Assembly: GCF_036421855.1 (NCBI RefSeq)
Contig: NZ_JAZGOK010000001.1
DNA from: Georgenia_B sunbinii
Lineage (GTDB): Bacteria > Actinomycetota > Actinomycetes > Actinomycetales > Actinomycetaceae
DNA length: 64,000 bases
Direction: 5' to 3' (one strand)
The notes beneath the pieces are model-generated. The model was not told where the DNA came from. It did not search any database and worked only from the letters and a program-made list of their open reading frames with translations. Positions 58,957 to 64,000 of this stretch are shown here, piece by piece. Made by a program: the position numbers and the translations under genes. The stretch's first letter is position 1. Each line of letters opens with the position of its first letter.

Positions 58957-61900
58957 TCAGTCGACCGGGAACAGCGAGAGCGTCACCGTGCTGGCGTACA
59001 CCCCGCTGGCAGCATCCACCGGGGTCTCTAGGACCAGGTCGGCGCCGAGCTCGGTGGAACCGAGCCGGCCCTCCCCGACCGCCGAGGCCAGCGTCGCCGG
59101 CACCGCCAGGCCAGGCCCACCGGAGAGCTCACCGGCAACTGCAGCACCCGGGGTGACCCCGACCTTGCCCTCCAGCTGACCCGGGACCCAGCCCAGGTGC
59201 GAGCCGGACAGCTCACCGGAGGTGTGCGCGAAGTCAGTGGTCTGACCCGTCACGCTCCACCCGTCCGACGCGCCCTGAGCGGCCCGCGAGTCGGTCACCG
59301 ACACAGTCGGCAGCTCACCGGAGAACCGCCACCGGTCACCGGCGTTCAGCGCCTGCCCCAGGTCGACCGACGCACCGAAGTCCGCGACCGACAGCACCAG
59401 CGCGCCGTCCTCACCGTCGCCGCCCAGCTCCGGCACGGTGGCCTCGATCGGGATGCCCGAACCGCTACCGCCGTCGTTGCCGTCACCGGGGACGGTCGGC
59501 GTGACCTCGACGGGCAGCCACTCACGCGTCTGCTCGCTGTCGGTGACGATCAGACGTGCCGTGTACGAGCCGTCGACCGCGTAGGTGTGCGTGGCCTCGG
59601 CACCCGATGCGGTGTTGCCGTCACCGAAGTCCCACTCGTACGAGACGATCTCGCGCCCCTCGGGAGCAACGGCGGAGCCGTCGAAGCTGAACTCCAGCTC
59701 CCCTGCGCCCTCGGTCACCGTGGCGCTGATCTCCGGCGCGATGTCGTTGGCGACGCCGCGGCCGTGGAAGACGAGCCAGTCGAGCTCGAGCAGGTCCTCG
59801 GTGGCGTCATCCGCCAGGCCCGAGAACACGAGGTACAGCACCGTGGTCTCGTCCGGGGCATCGTCGATCGCGATGGTCGGGGAGACCACCCCGCCGTCGC
59901 CCGCGGCCACCTGCACCGAGCCGAGCAACGGCCCGTCCGGGCTGTCGACGCGGACGTCGATCTGGGTGTCGTGGGCGCCGCTGAGGGCGCCGAGGGTCAG
60001 GCCCTCGATGCCGGTGAGCGAGACCGGGCCGTACCCGATGTAGTCGCCGTCGTCGATGCTGGTGACGAGCTGGCCGCCCCGGACACCGTCGCGGGAAACC
60101 ACCTCGACGCCGGAGGCGTCAGCGTGCTGGAACTCGGCCTCCTTGTCGCGGGTCTGGAGCTGGATGATCTCCTGGCCGCCGAGAGCCTCGATGTCGCCGG
60201 CGCCCTGGTCGAGGTAGCTGGCGCTGAGCACCGGGTAGACGTTCTGCCCGACACCGTGGTCGGCCGGGTCGAGGAAGAGCGTGCCATCGCAGCCGCTGTA
60301 GTTGTCCAGCGGGTGTGCGTGGTCGTCGTGGCCCAGCTGGACCTCGACCGTGACGTCGTCGCAGGTGATGGTGCCCTCTGCGGTCGAGCCGTCCTCGGCG
60401 TCGTCAACGTTGACCGCGTAGTCGACGGAGTCCGCCAGCTCGGCGAAGCCGCCCTCGCGCGGCGCCTCGAAGGAGACCTCCGGGCGGGTGTTGCCGATGG
60501 TGATCGATGTGACCGTCACACCGGTGACGCCGAGACTGTCGGTGACCGTGAGGCGGGCGTCGTAGCTGCCGTTCTCGGTGTAGGTGTGCGTCGGGTTCGC
60601 CTCGGTGGAGTCGACCTCGCCGTCGTTCTCGAAGTCCCACTCGTAGGTGATCTCGTGGCCGTCCGGGCTGTGGCTGCCCTCGCCCGAGAAGCTGATCTCG
60701 AGCGGGGCGTGGCCGGAGTCCACGTCCGAGGTGATCTCCGCGACGGGGCGACGGCCCTCGGCCGCGTAGTCGATGCGGTAGATGCCCGCGCCCTCGTTGG
60801 TGCTGCCGCGGCCCGCTCCGCGTCCGCGACCGAACTCGATGACGTACAGCGAGCCGTCCGGGCCGAACTCGGCGTCGAAGGGCGCCAGGAAGCTGTCGAC
60901 CTCCGGGTCGTCCGACGCCATGAAGTCGTCGATCGCGGTGACCGTGTTGGCCGCCTCGTCGATGGTCAGCGTCTTGAAGTAGTTCCGGGCGTACTCGTAG
61001 ACGAACCAGGTGCCGTCGTAGGACTCGGGGAACTGGCCGACCGCGTCGACCTCCGCGTCGAAGCGGTAGACCGGGCCGCCCATCGGTGCGGCGCCGCCGG
61101 CCTCGAGCTCGGGCCACTCCTCGGAGACTCCGTAGCCGTAGGCGACCTGCGGCGCCTGCGCCGGCGGCAGCTCGGTGAGGCCGGTGTTGTGGGGCGAGTC
61201 GTTGACCAGGTTGGCGCAGTCGAAGACCTCACCGGACTCGCCGGTGGCGTAGTCGTAGTCGACGTAGGCGTGGTTGCCGTGGCAGTACGGCCAGCCGTGG
61301 TTGGCGGGCTCGGTCATCCGGATGTACTCGACCTCGCCGGCCGGACCACGGAGCGGGTCGGCGACCCGGGCGTCCGGCCCGTAGTCAGCGACCATGACCG
61401 CGTTCGTTTCCGGGTCGATGGTGATGCGGAACGCATTGCGGAAGCCCATCCCGTAGATCTCCGGTCGGGTGAGCTCCTGGCCGGGCTCGAAGAGGTTGCC
61501 CTCAGGGATCGAGTAGGTGCCGTCGTCCTCGGGGGTGACGCGCAGGATCTTGCCGCGCAGGTCGTTGGTGTTGCCCGACGTCGCCTGGGCGTCGAAGGCC
61601 CGACGCCCCTCACGCTCGTCGATCGGGGTGAAGCCCGACTGCTCGAAGGGGTCGGTGTTGTCACCGGTGGCGACGTACAGGTTGCCGTCCGGCCCCATCG
61701 CCAGCGAGCCGGCCATGTGCGAGTTCGCCCGGCCCTCGCCGCGCCAGATCTGGTAGCTGAACAGCACCGACTCGGACGCGGGATCGATGGTGCCGTCCTC
61801 GCCCATGGTGAAGCGCGAGACGTGCATCTCCGCGACGTCCTTGTCGCTGTACTGGAGGTACAGCCAGCCGTTCTCGGTGAAGTCGTTGTCCAGGACCAGC

Positions 61901-62229
61901 CCGATCAGGCCATCGGACTGGGTCAGGTGATCGAGCCCGTACCCCAGCTCGAAGGCGGTGGTGACCGCCAGCGTCTCCTGGTCGATCACCTTCACCTCGC
62001 CGGTGCGCTGGATGTAGACCACGCGCCCGTCGTCGGCGATGTCCAGCTCGAACGGGTCGGCAAGACCCTCGGTGACGAGCGGGACCTTGTCGAAGGCGTT
62101 CGCTGCCGCCACCTCCTGCGTGTGGTCCTCACCGTTGTGCGCCGTCGCGATGACGGCTGGCGTGACAGCTCCGACCGCGAGGACAAATCCCACTGTCCCG
62201 GTCAGAGCACGTCTTGATAGTGCAAACAT
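58957..62229 (-). CDS. Secreted PQQ-type sugar dehydrogenase with PKD, CBM6-like and WxL-like domains
   Basis: 1090 residues with a signal peptide (LTGTVGFVLAVGAVTPAVIA). A glucose/sorbosone dehydrogenase beta-propeller covers about residues 45-490 (DPFELDIADDGRVVYIQRTG; GSLAMGPDGNLYVATGDNTD; RPEIYGMGFRNAFRITIDPE; GPDGSLYVIEFGRG). Next come a PKD domain (YEWDFENDGEVDSTEANPTH), a CBM6-like module with its own EAEFQHADASGV strand, a second PKD domain (SYEWDFGDGNTASG), a GDGNDGGSGSG linker and the ~160-residue WxL-like tail shared with the gene at 52.4 kb. It probably oxidises sugars or cell-wall glycans outside the cell. ATG 62229 has GAGGGAG upstream. The LacI gene is divergent. Confidence 0.88.
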   Translation of the reverse strand: MFALSRRALTGTVGFVLAVGAVTPAVIATAHNGEDHTQEVAAANAFDKVPLVTEGLADPFELDIADDGRVVYIQRTGEVKVIDQETLAVTTAFELGYGLDHLTQSDGLIGLVLDNDFTENGWLYLQYSDKDVAEMHVSRFTMGEDGTIDPASESVLFSYQIWRGEGRANSHMAGSLAMGPDGNLYVATGDNTDPFEQSGFTPIDEREGRRAFDAQATSGNTNDLRGKILRVTPEDDGTYSIPEGNLFEPGQELTRPEIYGMGFRNAFRITIDPETNAVMVADYGPDARVADPLRGPAGEVEYIRMTEPANHGWPYCHGNHAYVDYDYATGESGEVFDCANLVNDSPHNTGLTELPPAQAPQVAYGYGVSEEWPELEAGGAAPMGGPVYRFDAEVDAVGQFPESYDGTWFVYEYARNYFKTLTIDEAANTVTAIDDFMASDDPEVDSFLAPFDAEFGPDGSLYVIEFGRGRGAGRGSTNEGAGIYRIDYAAEGRRPVAEITSDVDSGHAPLEISFSGEGSHSPDGHEITYEWDFENDGEVDSTEANPTHTYTENGSYDARLTVTDSLGVTGVTVTSITIGNTRPEVSFEAPREGGFAELADSVDYAVNVDDAEDGSTAEGTITCDDVTVEVQLGHDDHAHPLDNYSGCDGTLFLDPADHGVGQNVYPVLSASYLDQGAGDIEALGGQEIIQLQTRDKEAEFQHADASGVEVVSRDGVRGGQLVTSIDDGDYIGYGPVSLTGIEGLTLGALSGAHDTQIDVRVDSPDGPLLGSVQVAAGDGGVVSPTIAIDDAPDETTVLYLVFSGLADDATEDLLELDWLVFHGRGVANDIAPEISATVTEGAGELEFSFDGSAVAPEGREIVSYEWDFGDGNTASGAEATHTYAVDGSYTARLIVTDSEQTREWLPVEVTPTVPGDGNDGGSGSGIPIEATVPELGGDGEDGALVLSVADFGASVDLGQALNAGDRWRFSGELPTVSVTDSRAAQGASDGWSVTGQTTDFAHTSGELSGSHLGWVPGQLEGKVGVTPGAAVAGELSGGPGLAVPATLASAVGEGRLGSTELGADLVLETPVDAASGVYASTVTLSLFPVD

Positions 62230-62531
62230 CTGCACACTCCCTCGTGTGTGTCGGCGCCGTGAACCGATGGGCACGAGGGCAGGACAATATTCATTCTCCC
62301 CCCGTCGCACCGCCCGGCTCACCGGCAGGTGTGGCACCGACGAGAATCGAGTCGGCGCTCCATTTCAGTGAAGGGGAGCCGCCTTCTTCCGTCAATTGTT
62401 TGCCACACTTTGCCGTGATCGCGACATTCGCCGTGAAGAGGCCTCCAGCATCGTGGATGCCACTTGTGCTTGGCCGCCATGCGGGCTAGCGTCCGGAGTA
62501 TTCTCAGAGTCGAGGGAGCCGGGGGGCACCG
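62230..62531. other. Intergenic region between the dehydrogenase and LacI genes
   Basis: About 300 bases without a gene. It holds the dyad operator at 62391-62404 and, overlapping it, a TTGACG box reading toward the dehydrogenase gene. A G-rich ribosome site (GGAGCCGGGGGG) precedes the LacI start. The sequence is less GC-rich around 62280-62300 and 62380-62430, as expected for promoters. Confidence 0.5.
62391..62404. promoter_or_regulatory. Dyad operator GTCAA-N4-TTGCC upstream of the dehydrogenase gene
   Basis: GTCAA-TTGT-TTGCC, the same half-sites and spacing as at 54026-54039. It lies in the divergent LacI/dehydrogenase region, where LacI regulators often bind to control both genes. Confidence 0.5.
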
Positions 62532-63665
62532 ATGTCCAGCATGGCTGGCCAGCAAGTAGCGGTATCGGCACGACGCGTGACCATCCACGACATCGCACGA
62601 GCGTGCGGTGTCGCTCCGTCGACCGTCTCGCGGGCGCTCTCCCGGCCCGGCCGGATCAGTCCGGAGACCGCGGCACGCATCAACCGGGCGGCGGAGTCGT
62701 TGGGCTACCGGACCGCGGCGCCCACCCCGCCTGCGACGACGAGCTCATCGCGCCGGGTGGTGCTGCTGTCGATCCCGGACCTCACCAACCCGGTCTTCGG
62801 CGAGATCGCCCGCGGCGCGCAGGAGACCGCGATGGCCCTGGACTACACCCTCCAGGTGGCCGACTCCCAAGAGTCCACCCAGCTGGAACGGCTCGGCGTG
62901 GAACGCTCGCTGCCCGGGGTCGACGGCCTGCTCCTCGTGAGCCCCCGGATGTCTGACTCCGCGCTGCGCGTCATCGCGCAGTCCAAGCCGGTCGTCCTGC
63001 TCAACCGCACGGTCCGGGGGATCCCGTCGATCATCATCGACCACAGCGGTGGCATCCACCGCGCCGTCCAGCACCTGCGCGATCTCGGCCATGAGCGCCT
63101 CGTCTTCCTCGCGGGCCCCGACAACTCCTGGGACTCCGGCATGCGTTGGCTGGCGCTGCGCCAGGCCGCCGCCGAGCTCGGCGTCAAGGTCCGACGGATC
63201 GGACCCAACACCCCCACCCTCACCGGCGGGCTGCGCGCCGCCGCAGGTGTCATCGACCACCACGCGTCGGCAGTCATCGCGTTCAACGACCAGATGGCGG
63301 CAGGGCTGGTCCGCGGGCTGCAGCAGGCAGGACTCAGCGTCCCTGGCGACGTCAGCATCGTGGGCTTCGACAACAGCATCATCGCCGAGCTCGTCACGCC
63401 CCGCCTCACCAGCATCGCCGCCCCCCGCCGGAACCAGGGCGCGGCCGGCATCCGTCACCTCGTGGGCCGAATCACCGAGGACGACACGATGATCAACCGC
63501 GACTCCACCCTGCCGACCCGGCTGACGGTGCGCAGCTCCACCGCGGCCCGGCTCGATCCCAGCGCAGCCCGGCTCACCGCGGTCGCCGCACATCGCACCT
63601 CACGGCAGCCCTCCGCGCTCACGCGCTCCGGCCCGCGCGACCTCGCCGCCGTCCCGGCGAGCTAG
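62532..63665 (+). CDS. LacI-family transcriptional regulator
   Basis: 377 residues. The helix-turn-helix VTIHDIARACGVAPSTVSRA (about residues 16-35) with the hinge helix (ETAARINRAAESLGYR) is followed by a sugar-binding core (RRVVLLSIPDLTNPVFGEIA; PGVDGLLLVSPRMS; AVIAFNDQMAAGLVRGLQQA; VSIVGFDNSIIAELVTPRLT). About 40 extra Ala/Arg/Ser-rich residues extend the C-terminus beyond the family's usual end. It is divergent from the secreted dehydrogenase gene and probably controls it, the isomerase gene and perhaps the transporter operon. Confidence 0.92.
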   Translation: MSSMAGQQVAVSARRVTIHDIARACGVAPSTVSRALSRPGRISPETAARINRAAESLGYRTAAPTPPATTSSSRRVVLLSIPDLTNPVFGEIARGAQETAMALDYTLQVADSQESTQLERLGVERSLPGVDGLLLVSPRMSDSALRVIAQSKPVVLLNRTVRGIPSIIIDHSGGIHRAVQHLRDLGHERLVFLAGPDNSWDSGMRWLALRQAAAELGVKVRRIGPNTPTLTGGLRAAAGVIDHHASAVIAFNDQMAAGLVRGLQQAGLSVPGDVSIVGFDNSIIAELVTPRLTSIAAPRRNQGAAGIRHLVGRITEDDTMINRDSTLPTRLTVRSSTAARLDPSAARLTAVAAHRTSRQPSALTRSGPRDLAAVPAS

Positions 63666-64000
63666 GTCTCACGTAGGGGTACGTAGGGGTACGCGATCCG
63701 CCGGTGCGGCACTCTGATTGATGGAGAGCCGGGCGAGGTCGTCATGGAGCCTTGCGAGCAGCGCCGTCCGGCTGCCGGGCGGTGCGCTCGTTGCTCCCGC
63801 GCGCCCTCGTTCCCCACCCGGACCCGCGGCAACGCCTACACCCTCCGCCTGAGCAGCCGTCGAGACGTTGCTGTTCTCGCGGTCCAACACTTCAAAGAAC
63901 GTCGAGTTCATCTCCGCAAAAGCCGGTCGGTGCCGCCGCGAGACGCGGCGCTGCAGGACGCGGCGTCGCGGCGTGCGGCGTGGGGCCCGCAGCCGGGTTG
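63666..64000. other. Region without a supported gene at the window end
   Basis: Holds a direct repeat of ACGTAGGGGT (63671-63680 and 63681-63690). A minus-strand open frame (63911-63669, 80 codons) has no family resemblance, mixed codon use and its GGAG too close to the ATG, so it is not called a gene. Sequence from 63900 on may belong to a gene beyond the window. Confidence 0.4.

Noticed and set aside
59197..62217. Open frame of about 1000 codons on the plus strand opposite the dehydrogenase gene
   Set aside because: Same reason: the Arg/Gly/Val/Asp-rich translation without domains is antisense to a clear multidomain secreted protein.
63671..63690. Direct repeat ACGTAGGGGT as an attachment site
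   Set aside because: Only two short tandem copies, with no integrase or tRNA gene in view; too little to support a mobile-element boundary.
63669..63911. 80-codon minus-strand open frame at the end of the window
   Set aside because: No family resemblance, mixed codon use and a poorly spaced ribosome site. It also overlaps a direct repeat.

Overview
The window is very GC-rich, almost every base is coding, several starts are GTG or TTG, and it carries a WhiB protein, GuaB3, a RamB-type regulator, a deazaflavin-dependent oxidoreductase, a SURF1 protein and a heterodimeric ABC exporter. This points to an actinobacterium, most likely of the order Micrococcales (Cellulomonas/Georgenia-like). The genus is an inference. 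No rRNA, tRNA, CRISPR array or complete transposon was seen.

Layout. 1-7.1 kb: end of a sigma factor gene, a membrane Ser/Thr kinase with an extracellular PKD-like tail, a lipoprotein and an OmpA-domain protein; then a PspC-type histidine kinase/LuxR regulator pair facing a PspC/LiaF-like membrane protein. 7.1-15.3 kb: small membrane protein, GT4 glycosyltransferase, guaA with a DUF3817 gene, a two-gene asymmetric ABC exporter and a deazaflavin oxidoreductase. 15.4-24.1 kb: sugar use, with a giant secreted GH97 glycosidase facing a ChvE/GguAB-type sugar ABC operon. 24.2-32 kb: SURF1, then phosphoketolase, ferritin, pta and ackA, an acetyl-phosphate route to acetate and ATP. 32-36.5 kb (minus strand): guaB3, ptsH, fumC, aspA. 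36.5-42.2 kb: Rieske protein, RamB-like regulator facing GTP-type PEP carboxykinase, an exonuclease and a DMT-type permease. 42.2-51.2 kb: guaB, a MerR regulator facing a WhiB3-type gene, groES under a CIRCE operator, a methyltransferase, a GCS2 ligase, a lower-GC acyltransferase, tsaD and a nitroreductase. 51.2-63.7 kb: a probable sugar-oxidation and cell-surface locus, with a DUF916-like membrane protein, two unrelated secreted enzymes that share a nearly identical WxL-like C-terminal domain, a Gfo/Idh/MocA oxidoreductase, an NMT1-type ABC transporter and a LacI regulator.

The most unusual feature is a dispersed family of short repeats built on the core GACAA-NNCYG-CTGTC. Most units are 18 bp long. 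They form clusters of oppositely oriented arms around 3-kb, 31.6-32.1 kb and 58.4-58.9 kb, always beyond the 3' ends of genes. One pair of units lies in frame inside the ABC exporter gene, and one unit supplies the aspA stop codon. The design resembles REP/REPIN elements.

Other themes are a recurrent leaderless promoter layout (TANNNT, exactly six bases, then the start codon) at eight genes, a shared dyad operator in front of both WxL-tail genes, and a scaffolding artefact at 52.43-52.67 kb (a single N between two identical 121-bp copies) that falsely breaks one of those genes.
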